Positions 20,897-30,290 of a DNA stretch of 60,636 bases are shown one piece after another. The notes below the pieces were generated by a model. It ran no database searches. It was not told where the DNA came from and was given only the letters and a program-made list of their open reading frames with translations. Both the position numbers and the translations under genes were made by a program. This DNA is from a virus: positions 1-60,636 of the IMG/VR virus record IMGVR_UViG_3300020580_000015; one strand, written 5' to 3'. Position 1 is the first letter of the stretch, and every line of letters starts with the position of its first letter.

Positions 20897-23800
20897 TGCA
20901 TCGTACGCGTCGGCAACATTCTTCGCGACCTTCGGGTCGATGAAGCGATAGGAATCGAGCGGCTTGTAGTCGATGCCGGCGCTCTTGGCGTAGACCGCGG
21001 CCGCTGCGCGTGCTTTGCCATTGGGTCTGTCCCATCAGTAGGAGCGCCGGCCAGCGGCTTCTCGTTCATGACGCGAACGGAGCCGCGCTGATTCGACGGG
21101 CCGCGGATGCCTACCACACGCTCAGCTTTGTCGCGTAGCTCGGTATCTTTATCCATCATATCCTGATCCGCACCGTTCAGCTTCTCGCTGACGTTCTCAG
21201 AGATATCAAGAATCTTATTCTTGAGCCTTTTACCGATGGAGTTATCGCCTCTGATGCCTAGGAAGCGTTCCACGTTGTCGCGTACGTCGGTGGCTTTATC
21301 CATGACGTCTTGATCGAAGCCGTGAAGACTCTCACCCACATCTTCCATCTTATCGCGTACCTTGTTCGCGACGTCTTTCATTACTTGTACGGATCCACGC
21401 TGTCCCGAAAGTCGGCGCAGAATGTCGTTCTGCTCAGCGGTGAGCGGCTTGCGGCCGCCCATCTGCGCATTGGCAACACGCTCGTTCCGTTCATTGCGGG
21501 GTTCAATTCCAACACCGCGTTGTCGGTCACGAGCTGCAGATGTGGCGTTGTTCAACTCATTGTCGTTTTGAAACGAGAACGAACCGCGCTGTCCCGGGTG
21601 ACCGCGGAACTGTTTGGCGTCGAACTTATCCCAGCCCTGTTCCTTCGCAATAGCTTCGTGACTGGGCGCGACGTGCATGGACTCAACACCGGCATCCGTG
21701 CGCTGCGGGATCGCTGACTGTTTGGTCTTGGCGAGAACCTTCTGCATCTCAGGATCAGACAGCGGCCGGTCGGTGCTTGCCACGAGCGTCGGCTCGGACA
21801 CACCATGTTCTTTCGGTGTGAGAACAGAAGTTTTCGTGGTCTTCGCGCCGGTCGATTCGATGGCACCCTGCGCTTCCTGTTTGCTCATGCTACGGAAACC
21901 GGGCTGGCCTTCCTGTCCCTGGTGCAGGCCGACGTTGAGCGTCGAGCCTTTACCTTTCGGCGGACGCACCTCGAAGACGTGATCGCCGTGCGCCTTCAGT
22001 TCACCTTGAACGTTCTCGTAGGGCTTCGCTTTAACGTCGTAGCCTAGTTTCACGAGATTCTTATAGGCGCCTGCCTGACTCTCGGAAACCTGACTGTCGC
22101 TATGAAACGTCTGCCCGGCCTCGTGTGCGTCATCGACAGCGCGCTGCAGTGTGCGGGTACCCCACCCCTTGCCGCGCTCCGCCGCGGGCTGTGTCGCTCT
22201 ATATGATTTTCTTACGCCCAGCCCAGGTATCTCTCTGACGTCCAACCCGCCACCGTGCGGCGTGCTGTAGCTGTGGTACCGCAAGCCAAGGCTGGGCGCG
22301 TCCTCTACCTCGTGGTTGACAGCATCGCGCTGACTGAGATCTCCTACCGCGCCGCGCTGTTTGCCCGTGCGGTCAACGATGCGCTTCGCCACCGCTTTGT
22401 CGCGAGACGATTCAGATATCTTGCCGCCGAGACCTTCGACACCGCGCTCCATCGCGCGGCCGACCATGCGGCCGACGACCGGGATGTCATGAGCCAGACC
22501 CGAGGCGATGTTGCCGCCGGCTTCGAGGATGTGACCCACCGTTCCGGTGCGCTCGGTCTGAGCCGCGGCACCGGGGTAGTGCTTGTCCATGTGCAGCGTG
22601 TTGCCGGCATCGTTGATCGTCTTTAGGTTATTGAGGACGTCGGGACGATCTTTGAACAGCGCCGGAGCGTTGCGCGCATAGCGGTCCGCTGCGTTGTAAA
22701 ACTTGCGAGCGTTCCAGCTGCCATCGGCGTTCCGCGCAGCGTTGTGCATGCGGCTGATGACGTGCGCTTGTATCTCACGCAGCGCCGCCGCGCTACCTTC
22801 CGCCAGCTCACCGCCACCCAAATGCGCGCCGGCACGCAGCACGTTCAGGACGTGCTCGTGTTGCTCACGCGGCAGGTCGGCGATGTAGTCCATCACCTTG
22901 TGCTCGGGGATCGCATGATTGATGCCCTGGCTGTCAGATGGCGCCAAGAGTTTCTTGATGCCGGTAGGCTCTTCGAGCATCTGCGCGCTGTGACGTCGCA
23001 TCGCACGCGCGGCCTGGAAGAGTCCCGGGCCACCGTGTTCAGCGACGTCCATATCGAGATGGTTCTTCAGATCCTTGGCAACACCCATCGCGTTGGGGTT
23101 GCGACCCTTCTCGTTCAAAAATTCACGCATACGCTCGGCCGCATTCACGCTGCCGGGCGGTGTGCCTTTGTCAGGATCACCGATCGTCCACAATCGCTCC
23201 ATGCGTTGCTTCGCGGCGCGCTGCAGGCCGATCTCCGCATCATTGGTGAAGTTCGAGTCATCGTTCAGATAGTCACTGACCCGCTGCAGCTTAGAGATCG
23301 GTCGGCCCTGGTTCTGCGAGCGGGCGGTGTCGTAGATCTGATCGGTGGCCTTGTCGAACCATCCCTCGATACCCTGGATAGCGTTGCGCGCCACGCGGCC
23401 GCGGTCGCCCAAGGTCTGGCTGTCGACGCTGTTCTCGAATTCTGACCCGATGCTGTTGTGTACGTTCTCGGTAGCAGTGTGCATCGCGGCGTTCTCGCTC
23501 GCGACCTGTTTGCGCATCTGCTCGTTGCCGACTTCCTTCATCTGGAAATCGTCCCCGGTGGCGTTGTAGTCGCCGGTCAGAGCCGAGAGACGGCGGGTAG
23601 GGAGCTGGCCGCCGGACAGCCGGTCAATGGCGTCCAGGTGACCAGCGCGCTCGTTCTGCTGCTCGGGGGCAGGTGTTTCCTTCGGACCTTCCTCAGCTGG
23701 GGAGTTGAAGATCCGCACGGAGCCGCGCTGGCTGTCGAGCGCGTCCAGCGCCCGGTTCGCCGCATGGCGCTCGGCGGGGGTAATTGGGCCGGCAGGAGTC

Positions 23801-24732
23801 GCCGGCTGGGCGGCAGTTTCTTGGACGGAGGGTTGGGTCTCGGCTGCCGGCGTCGGCTCAGCGGGCTTCGCAGGAGGCGCAGCAGGGGATCTGCCGTCTT
23901 CGGTGGCTGACCGGTGGAGGGTGCCTTCGGGGGCCGGGATCGGGTTCGGCGCGGCGCGTAGCGTGTCGCCCGTGATAGGTTCGCCGGTTGGCGGCTTCAG
24001 GGACGGCTCGGGCGTCGGCTCGGGTGCCGTAGCTGAAGCCGCTTCACTGGCGGCGAAGCGCTTGGCAGCGCCCACGCCGGCCTTCATGCCCTTGACCCCG
24101 GCACGCACCGTGCCAGGCGCGCCGAGCGCCGGCAGGTCGGTACCGATGTCCTGGGCCACGTCGCCCACGGCCTGGTAGGCGTTGTCTGGCAGCACCTTGC
24201 CGAGGGTGCTGTCGGACGTTTCCTTGATCAGGTTCGCCGGCAGGCCGGTGAGATCGTTCGAAAACTCAGCGCCGCGCTTCGTGGCCGGCACATAGTTCGC
24301 TAGGTTGTTGACGTTCTTCGCCCACTCACGCCCACGGTCGCGACCGCGCTCAAGCGCTTTGCCGGCGAGGTCTGTGTCTCCTGTGCCTAAAGCCGCTACA
24401 GCGTCCGCTGCGCCGCTCGCCTGACCGGCAATGCTGGCGACGCCCGCTGGAACGGACAGCGCGATGCCGGCCGCAGCTCGCGGTAGACCAGTGAGTTGCG
24501 ACACTGCCTTGCGTGCCGTCGGCTGGTAGTTGCCCTGGTTCACCGGGTTCTTCATGAACTCATCGAGCGCGTACTGGGTAGCCGGATAGGTGCCGGTGGC
24601 TTTCTTGAACAGCTCCTTGGGCTCGGGCATGCCGTCCGTCGGGTCCGCCTGCGCCGCCGGACTCAGGCCGATGGAACTGGGGTCAGGCATGCCGCTGATG
24701 TCTACGTTATCATCGGCCACAGGATCGGCCAT
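20893..24732 (-). CDS. Giant polyvalent (large polyvalent-protein) virion protein, N-terminal part
   Basis: 1279 residues. The start MADPVADDNVDISGMPDPSS leads into Ala-rich helical and Pro/Glu-rich linker regions. A GNAT-like acetyltransferase segment (AERGKGWGTRTLQRAVDDAH, then SQAGAYKNLVKLGYDV) lies near residues 840-900. Copies of a (Q)RGS/A(V/F) motif mark probable module borders. The last 39 residues (from HAQRPRSTPRAPAS) are a basic out-of-frame tail: homologous coding continues in the -1 frame into the next gene. Its place between ejection proteins and fibres suggests it is injected with the DNA. Confidence 0.8.
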   Translation of the reverse strand: MADPVADDNVDISGMPDPSSIGLSPAAQADPTDGMPEPKELFKKATGTYPATQYALDEFMKNPVNQGNYQPTARKAVSQLTGLPRAAAGIALSVPAGVASIAGQASGAADAVAALGTGDTDLAGKALERGRDRGREWAKNVNNLANYVPATKRGAEFSNDLTGLPANLIKETSDSTLGKVLPDNAYQAVGDVAQDIGTDLPALGAPGTVRAGVKGMKAGVGAAKRFAASEAASATAPEPTPEPSLKPPTGEPITGDTLRAAPNPIPAPEGTLHRSATEDGRSPAAPPAKPAEPTPAAETQPSVQETAAQPATPAGPITPAERHAANRALDALDSQRGSVRIFNSPAEEGPKETPAPEQQNERAGHLDAIDRLSGGQLPTRRLSALTGDYNATGDDFQMKEVGNEQMRKQVASENAAMHTATENVHNSIGSEFENSVDSQTLGDRGRVARNAIQGIEGWFDKATDQIYDTARSQNQGRPISKLQRVSDYLNDDSNFTNDAEIGLQRAAKQRMERLWTIGDPDKGTPPGSVNAAERMREFLNEKGRNPNAMGVAKDLKNHLDMDVAEHGGPGLFQAARAMRRHSAQMLEEPTGIKKLLAPSDSQGINHAIPEHKVMDYIADLPREQHEHVLNVLRAGAHLGGGELAEGSAAALREIQAHVISRMHNAARNADGSWNARKFYNAADRYARNAPALFKDRPDVLNNLKTINDAGNTLHMDKHYPGAAAQTERTGTVGHILEAGGNIASGLAHDIPVVGRMVGRAMERGVEGLGGKISESSRDKAVAKRIVDRTGKQRGAVGDLSQRDAVNHEVEDAPSLGLRYHSYSTPHGGGLDVREIPGLGVRKSYRATQPAAERGKGWGTRTLQRAVDDAHEAGQTFHSDSQVSESQAGAYKNLVKLGYDVKAKPYENVQGELKAHGDHVFEVRPPKGKGSTLNVGLHQGQEGQPGFRSMSKQEAQGAIESTGAKTTKTSVLTPKEHGVSEPTLVASTDRPLSDPEMQKVLAKTKQSAIPQRTDAGVESMHVAPSHEAIAKEQGWDKFDAKQFRGHPGQRGSFSFQNDNELNNATSAARDRQRGVGIEPRNERNERVANAQMGGRKPLTAEQNDILRRLSGQRGSVQVMKDVANKVRDKMEDVGESLHGFDQDVMDKATDVRDNVERFLGIRGDNSIGKRLKNKILDISENVSEKLNGADQDMMDKDTELRDKAERVVGIRGPSNQRGSVRVMNEKPLAGAPTDGTDPMAKHAQRPRSTPRAPASTTSRSIPIASSTRRSRRMLPTRTMQ

Positions 24733-26630
24733 TAGTTCATACCTAACGCTTTACGCGTCGCTTTTTCGTCCTGAAGTCCATGCTTCTGCATGTACGCTCT
24801 CACCTGTGCATCATTGTATTTCGGGGCAGTGACGCCCGCGTTGGGTTTCGCTGGAGTCGGAACAGTTTCCGTCTCCATCGGGAAGTGATCCTGGTTCCAC
24901 GTCGCGAACTGATTCGCATCCTTGCCGCCGTGCAGATACGCCGGCACGCGCTTCGCGGAGTCGACAGTGTACTGTGCCACCTTCGCACCCTTCGCTATCA
25001 TGTCGCGCATCGCCGTTGGATCCATGCCGGGCGACGGGTTCAACTCAGTGAGCAGCATCTTCGCTTCCATCTGAGTCATCTTCGCGAAGATGCCTTTACC
25101 AGACTGTAGCGCCGCGACGCCCAGGTACTTGGCAACTTCCTGGTAGTCGCCGGTCATGTGATTCTGCCAACCAGCCGGCAGCCACCGAGAATACTTCGCC
25201 AGCTCCGCGTTCCACGCGCCGCCATCGTAGCGACCTTTCGCGAGCACGTCCTGCGCGGCCTTGTACATCGTCAACGCAGCGGACGCAGCGCCGATACCTT
25301 GGCTCGAATCCTTCGCGAGGTTGTTACGCGCTGCGGTTTGATTCTTCATGTCTTCGAGCACGGCGGGTGGCGGCGTGTGGCCGATCTGCGGCTTGTACGG
25401 CTCACCGTTGTTCGACGGCGTGTAGTTGTACTTGTCGTCGTGCAGCGCGTCGGTCAACTTAGGATCGATGTTGCCCTGCGCGTTGCGCGCGGCGCCAACG
25501 CCGTTCTGAGACTTCGGTGTCCCGTCGGCATTCGTACCTGGCGCATCGGCGTGCTGACCTTGAACTCTATCGAGCGCCGCCTGTGCGGTAGCTCGGGCCT
25601 CCTGCTTCTGCGCGCTGGCTGCGGGTAAGGTAGAGGCGGCGCCCGGCAGCCCTTGCTGAGACGCACGCACCATCATCCAGTCGCCGGGACCGTTGATGTT
25701 CTTCGCGCCGCCCATCTGCGCGGCCTTCCACGGAGCGACCTTGATCTTGCCGCCGTTGCCGTCGTCCATCTCGACCGACGGCGTGATCGCTTCATGCGCA
25801 AGCTTCACGTACTGGTCGGTCGAGAGACCGACCTTCTCGACGCCTGGGATTGGGATGCCCGTCACTTCATCTCGATACACTCCAGCGTCATCTTTCACCG
25901 CCTTGCGTCCGGTATATTGGTGCACGGAGCCGGCGGCGTGAGACGCGAACATGCGTGCGGCAGAGTCTTCGTCCTGCGCAGCTTCTGAGTCCGGCTCCTT
26001 CGAGAATTGGCGACGGATAGCGGCCACGGTATCAGGGTGCGAGGCTTCTAGCACGTCCATCGCGTTACCTTCCGGCGCGTCGGTTACAGCGTGCATCTTG
26101 TCAAATTCGTTATTCGCTCCGAGCTGGCTCTGTTGCGTCTGCTGCGCAATGCGAAACTCGCGCTGCGCCATCACGGCCTGCGGACCTACGCCATATTTGC
26201 CGGTAGGATCCGCCGCGTACGCCTTACTAAGCCCATCGCTCTCTTGTGGCGTTACCGCCGGTACGAAGAAGTGTTTTCGATATGCCGCATCGATCTTGTC
26301 TGGCTGATAGAAGTTTTGGTCTGGAGCGACAGCGGACTTATTCTGCGACGCTACGCCTTTAGGTTCAGCGCCTGCGCCGGATGCTTCGTCATCGTCGACA
26401 CCAGACTGATCACCCGCGCCAGTAGTCTCGCCATGCAATCGCGAGAGGATCAGCGGCAGGCGCGCCTTCAGGATCTGATTTTCCATGGCAGCAGCTTGTG
26501 TTTGCTGCTGCACGTTTTGCGTCTGCGCGCCAGCGAGACCTTGATTGGTGGTCGCAGTTGGCCCGTAGTTCTGCGACGCGATGTTCGCGAGGCCGAGGTT
26601 GAATGAGCCGTTGTCAGATATATCGGCCAT
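24732..26630 (-). CDS. Internal virion / ejection protein candidate
   Basis: 632 residues. Gln/Ala-rich helical N-terminus (NVQQQTQAAAMENQILKARL), a low-complexity middle and a helical C-terminal region (GKGIFAKMTQMEAKMLLTEL). No enzymatic motif is visible. Size, composition and location between another ejection candidate and the polyvalent protein match podovirus internal head proteins that form the trans-envelope channel. Adjacent genes abut directly (stop and start share bases at 24732). Confidence 0.7.
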   Translation of the reverse strand: MADISDNGSFNLGLANIASQNYGPTATTNQGLAGAQTQNVQQQTQAAAMENQILKARLPLILSRLHGETTGAGDQSGVDDDEASGAGAEPKGVASQNKSAVAPDQNFYQPDKIDAAYRKHFFVPAVTPQESDGLSKAYAADPTGKYGVGPQAVMAQREFRIAQQTQQSQLGANNEFDKMHAVTDAPEGNAMDVLEASHPDTVAAIRRQFSKEPDSEAAQDEDSAARMFASHAAGSVHQYTGRKAVKDDAGVYRDEVTGIPIPGVEKVGLSTDQYVKLAHEAITPSVEMDDGNGGKIKVAPWKAAQMGGAKNINGPGDWMMVRASQQGLPGAASTLPAASAQKQEARATAQAALDRVQGQHADAPGTNADGTPKSQNGVGAARNAQGNIDPKLTDALHDDKYNYTPSNNGEPYKPQIGHTPPPAVLEDMKNQTAARNNLAKDSSQGIGAASAALTMYKAAQDVLAKGRYDGGAWNAELAKYSRWLPAGWQNHMTGDYQEVAKYLGVAALQSGKGIFAKMTQMEAKMLLTELNPSPGMDPTAMRDMIAKGAKVAQYTVDSAKRVPAYLHGGKDANQFATWNQDHFPMETETVPTPAKPNAGVTAPKYNDAQVRAYMQKHGLQDEKATRKALGMN

Positions 26631-26631
26631 A

Positions 26632-28431
26632 TTACCAGCCTCCTGTACCGTAATCGCTGCTGAAATCTGTGCCAGATGTATCCGGTATGTTTATATCCGA
26701 CAGACTGCCGGTATCTATCTGTCCAACGTTGATGTTACCTATCCCGTCCGTACTATTAGAGATGTCGCCGGCCGTTGGTCCGTTGTTGGCGTTATATGCA
26801 TTGTACGCGCCGGAGTTGTTCGCGAACGGCGTACCGCCGAATGGGTTATTGCCACTCACTCCAGTAGTGTTTCCGCCGCCTCCACCCGTAAGCGCCCGGC
26901 CAGCTGCGCCGACCAAGCTGGTGCCAGCGCCGTTGACTCCGAAGAGTCCGCCGACCACATTCGCCGCGCCGGACACGCCCGACGCTTGCGCTTGGCCGAT
27001 ATTCTGCTGCAGTTGGCTGATATTCGCACCCGTCTGCAAGTTAGACGTCTGCAGGCCCTGATTTGCCGAAGTACCTAAGCCAGCCGCACCCATCAACTGA
27101 CTTATATAGGTGTTGTAGTCCTGCATGGCGGTGCCGGTCACGTACTGGCCGATGGCCTCTGATGTGTTCGGTGTGTACGCGTTGCCCAACGCCGAAGCCT
27201 GCCGCTGAATAGCTTGCGTGCCCTGGTTCACAGCGAACTGGTAGCCCGGCATGTTCAGGAAGTTGGAGGGATCGGCAGGCTTGCCGCCAAGCCCTAAAGA
27301 AGACTGTAGCGCGGTGTTGGCGCCCTGCCCAGTCTGCTGCTGCGTGTTCCAGATGTTGTTGATGTTACCCATCGTGGACTGCTGCGTATTGATCGCACTG
27401 TTGTCCGCGTTCTGCTGCGCCTGCGCGGCATTCTGTGCGCCGTAGACACCGGCCGCGCCTTGTATCAGGCCGGGAACTGCGCCGCCGATTGTTTGAGCGA
27501 GAGTCGAATCTGTACTAGGTGCGACGTAATTTGCGGAACCAAGTGCATTGTTATTAGACGGCGCTAACGCCATGCCGCTCGATACTGTCGCGCCGTTGAT
27601 GTTGCCGTACGTTTGCGGATTAACTGCTGCCATATTGCCACTGTTCCCTTGTTGCGGACCGCCGCCACCACCGAGCGCGCCGCCTAGATAGTTCGATAAT
27701 TGTGATGCGCCAAAACCAGCGATGGCGCCTGTGAGCGCGCCTCCGCCGAACGCGCTATTCGCGCCGCTCGCCAGCCCCGAGATCCCACCAGACAGTGCGC
27801 CAGTAGAAATATTTCCGCCCGAAAGAGCTGATCCTAAAGCGCCCGTGCCGGCTTTCACCAAGCCACTAGATAGTGTGGAATTTAATCCTGTGGCATCGCT
27901 GACTGCCCCAGTCAATCCATTAGAGGCGGCGCCACCGACCGCGCCCATCGCAGCGCCCTTACCTACGCTACCTAAGGTAAGAGGCGCGCCGGTAAGCGCA
28001 TCTCTAAGTCCAGCTCCCGCCGCTCCAGCTGCGGCGCCGCCAGCGACGGCCCCGCCAAAACCGCCGCCCGCCGCTGCCGCCACGCCTGATCCGATACCTG
28101 CGGTGGCGACACCGAGACTAAGCGCGAGAGCGGCGTTACCAACAATATTGGACAGATAGTCGTCGTGTGAAAATATCTGATTGGAGTAGTTGCTATTGAT
28201 CGCCGCGTCTATTTTCGATTGCAGCGCGGGTGATATGGCGTTGGTTTGTGCCAGATGATTGTACTGATCTAACGTCAAGCCAAACTTAGCCAACAGCGCC
28301 GACTCATCGTCGTTATAATTCTTCGCTGCTTGCGGAGATAGCACCCCGTAATTGTTGTTTTGATTCTTTGAACCGGCTGGAGCCTGCCCCATAGGCGTTC
28401 CGCCATACTGGTTCGGGGTATCATAAGTCAT
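26632..28431 (-). CDS. Gly/Ala-rich ejection protein
   Basis: 599 residues. A polar N-terminal part is followed by a long glycine-zipper-like hydrophobic stretch (about residues 95-260; AGGGFGGAVAGGAAAGAAGA), then a Gln/Asn-rich region and NMPGYQFAVNQGTQAIQRQA with YISQLMGAAGLGTSANQG, typical of podovirus DNA-injection proteins. Probably inserts into or crosses the cell envelope during infection. Confidence 0.75.
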   Translation of the reverse strand: MTYDTPNQYGGTPMGQAPAGSKNQNNNYGVLSPQAAKNYNDDESALLAKFGLTLDQYNHLAQTNAISPALQSKIDAAINSNYSNQIFSHDDYLSNIVGNAALALSLGVATAGIGSGVAAAAGGGFGGAVAGGAAAGAAGAGLRDALTGAPLTLGSVGKGAAMGAVGGAASNGLTGAVSDATGLNSTLSSGLVKAGTGALGSALSGGNISTGALSGGISGLASGANSAFGGGALTGAIAGFGASQLSNYLGGALGGGGGPQQGNSGNMAAVNPQTYGNINGATVSSGMALAPSNNNALGSANYVAPSTDSTLAQTIGGAVPGLIQGAAGVYGAQNAAQAQQNADNSAINTQQSTMGNINNIWNTQQQTGQGANTALQSSLGLGGKPADPSNFLNMPGYQFAVNQGTQAIQRQASALGNAYTPNTSEAIGQYVTGTAMQDYNTYISQLMGAAGLGTSANQGLQTSNLQTGANISQLQQNIGQAQASGVSGAANVVGGLFGVNGAGTSLVGAAGRALTGGGGGNTTGVSGNNPFGGTPFANNSGAYNAYNANNGPTAGDISNSTDGIGNINVGQIDTGSLSDINIPDTSGTDFSSDYGTGGW

Positions 28432-28434
28432 GGT

Positions 28435-28878
28435 CTAGTGTTGCCCAGCAACGCCTTTAATTTTCTCAATAGTGCGCGTGATATGACCCATTCCCAACAT
28501 ACCCGCGAGCGTGCTCTGCAATAGCGGATCGTTCGGAATCGGAAACGGTGTTGGATGACCCAGCAATGTGGTCAACCATGTGAACGTCGGACCGATAATG
28601 GCAGACATCGCCAAGCCGGTGCCGCAAATCCAGCCGATGTATGGACGCCACCCAGCAACCCACCACGAAGTTGAAGCCGCTTCAACTTTGTTGATGTCGG
28701 TCTGCGCCGTGGTGACGGACTGCAGCTGCGCCATTTCTTCCTGCAGCTGGCCCGCGGCGAGCATGGACTGCAGCTGCGCGGTAGCGGCCGCAGCTGCGGC
28801 TTTGTCCGGGACAACTTTCAAAATGATGTCGCTAATCGGCTTCAGGATGCCGGCAATACCGTCGGTTATAAGACTCAT
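28435..28878 (-). CDS. Holin (3-TM / GTA-type holin family)
   Basis: 147 residues. A helical Ala-rich N-terminus, then TSWWVAGWRPYIGWICGTGL and a second hydrophobic helix (SAIIGPTFTWLTTLLG), ending with TLAGMLGMGHITRTIEKIKG. The Trp-rich 'WWVAGWRPYIGW' motif is the hallmark of this holin family. It overlaps the endolysin gene by 4 bases, giving a standard lysis cassette. Confidence 0.85.
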   Translation of the reverse strand: MSLITDGIAGILKPISDIILKVVPDKAAAAAATAQLQSMLAAGQLQEEMAQLQSVTTAQTDINKVEAASTSWWVAGWRPYIGWICGTGLAMSAIIGPTFTWLTTLLGHPTPFPIPNDPLLQSTLAGMLGMGHITRTIEKIKGVAGQH

Positions 28879-29375
28879 GTTGGATACTCACCTGTTAGAA
28901 AATAATTCGCGATGCGCGTGGCGCGGCCAGGTTTATCGAAGCCGTGCGGCTGCACCTCTTTTGCCCACAGGCTGGCGAGTAAGTGATCGTGCACCCCCTG
29001 CCAGTCCTTTGCCTCGATCAGCTTGATCGTCGGCCCCCACATCTCGAACTTGTGCGCCATGTTGAACGCCAGCTCTGTAAGCGCGTTCTTGCGGCAATCC
29101 GTGTCGCATGATGTGAATTCCGGCCAGCTAGATGCGAGCCGCATGGCGTTCATGATGTCGGTACTGAACCAGCGGTCGCTGGTCGACTGGACTACCGTAA
29201 AGCCTTCCCACGACCGTCCCGAAGCCGGGCGTGGCAGCAGGTGCCCACGGCCGGCGGTCCAGTTACCTTCAGTGTCAAGGTACGCTACGAGAGAATCGTT
29301 CTCTGCGGCGTCGAGATCTACCGCGAGGCGCCGATCAATTGACGGATCGAGAACTGTTTCATTCGTGATTGCCAT
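28875..29375 (-). CDS. Endolysin, T4-lysozyme-type (GH24)
   Basis: 166 residues. LDAAENDSLVAYLDTEGNWT then AGRGHLL places Glu25, Asp34 and Thr40 with exactly the spacing of the T4 lysozyme triad (Glu11, Asp20, Thr26). The downstream helical lobe (RKNALTELAFNMAHKFEMWG) fits the family. No signal sequence, so release depends on the holin next door. It hydrolyses peptidoglycan glycosidic bonds. Confidence 0.9.
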   Translation of the reverse strand: MAITNETVLDPSIDRRLAVDLDAAENDSLVAYLDTEGNWTAGRGHLLPRPASGRSWEGFTVVQSTSDRWFSTDIMNAMRLASSWPEFTSCDTDCRKNALTELAFNMAHKFEMWGPTIKLIEAKDWQGVHDHLLASLWAKEVQPHGFDKPGRATRIANYFLTGEYPT

Positions 29376-29652
29376 GTTGCGTTTTCCTCACCTGAGATTG
29401 AATGTCGTGTACGGTGTCTTTGATGTCATCCACAGACTGCTTCATCGCGGAGTTCTGCTGCTGGATGATGGACAGCTGATCATCGTGCTTTGCGACGTGC
29501 GCTTCAGTTTGCGCGTTCGCGTTCCTAAGATCAGTGATCTGCTGATCGACAATGCCGCCGTGGTGCACGGTCGTATATATGCTGCCGGCTGTGGTAAGCA
29601 CCACAGCGGCGGCAGCCCAAGCAGATTCCATCGTCCACTTCAACATAGACAT
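29359..29652 (-). CDS. Spanin-like membrane protein (i-spanin candidate)
   Basis: 97 residues. One N-terminal transmembrane helix (about residues 8-28, MESAWAAAAVVLTTAGSIYT) followed by a long hydrophilic coiled coil (DDQLSIIQQQNSAMKQSVDD, IKDTVHDIQSQV). This matches inner-membrane spanin architecture and it overlaps the endolysin gene by 17 bases. No lipoprotein partner was recognised, so an alternative role as a holin regulator remains open. Confidence 0.65.
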   Translation of the reverse strand: MSMLKWTMESAWAAAAVVLTTAGSIYTTVHHGGIVDQQITDLRNANAQTEAHVAKHDDQLSIIQQQNSAMKQSVDDIKDTVHDIQSQVRKTQHGNHE

Positions 29653-29658
29653 CTCATC

Positions 29659-29919
29659 TCACTTCGGGGATAATCCACCAAACGGCACGCCGGGTTGCGG
29701 TTGTTGCCGGGGTGCGTGCTGCTGCACGTACTGATATGCTTCCACCCACGCGATAGCTTCCATGCCATCCGATTTAACGCGCCGCAAAAACTCCAGCAGG
29801 TTGCTGGCGATGTGCGGCGGGATCGCTGCCTGTATGGTAGGGTTCACGCGCACTTCTGCGTGCGGGTGATCTTTCAACGCGTCAGCTATGTGCTGCGCTA
29901 ATTCTGTGTCGTTTGTCAT
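29659..29919 (-). CDS. Hypothetical 86-residue protein in lysis region
   Basis: Starts MTNDTELAQHIADALKDHPH; helical and charged, with a Gln/Pro-rich C-terminus (QQHAPRQQPQPGVPFGG). No family recognised. It lies between the tail protein and the spanin-like gene, in the same operon. Confidence 0.7.
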   Translation of the reverse strand: MTNDTELAQHIADALKDHPHAEVRVNPTIQAAIPPHIASNLLEFLRRVKSDGMEAIAWVEAYQYVQQHAPRQQPQPGVPFGGLSPK

Positions 29920-29927
29920 GTCTCACC

Positions 29928-30290
29928 TCATACAATGCCGACCCAAGCGCCGGCAGATTTCACATAGATTCTTTGATTCGCTGTTCCAGGAGTGTCAGTC
30001 CTGAAATAAAAATCGCCGTTGTTGCCGTTGGCGTTCGAGGGAGCGCCCGAACCCTGATAAATCGCCCCTGCCTGAGATGCCCCCGCTGGAGTAGCCAAAC
30101 CTATGGTCGCGTACGGACTTGCGATGTTGCCCGTCACCTTGATGCCGTTCGCCCCGATAGCATTGCGAACATCCGCACCTTTCAACGAGTTGTTGATTAG
30201 CTTACGGAACCACGTCGCATCCCATTCCACTGGTATCGAGAGAATGTTCGCGCCGTTGATGCCTGGCTTAGTTGGTAGTGCGGTTACCAC
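29928..30290 (-). CDS. Tail-associated protein with fibre-type C-terminal motif
   Basis: 120 residues. The N-terminal part (GINGANILSIPVEWDATWFR) is unknown; the C-terminal part GAPSNANGNNGDFYFRTDTP followed by NQRIYVKSAGAWVGI is a short module seen at the ends of many phage tail proteins. Probably a virion component attached near the gp10-like hub, whose gene overlaps it by 7 bases. Confidence 0.7.
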   Translation of the reverse strand: MVTALPTKPGINGANILSIPVEWDATWFRKLINNSLKGADVRNAIGANGIKVTGNIASPYATIGLATPAGASQAGAIYQGSGAPSNANGNNGDFYFRTDTPGTANQRIYVKSAGAWVGIV

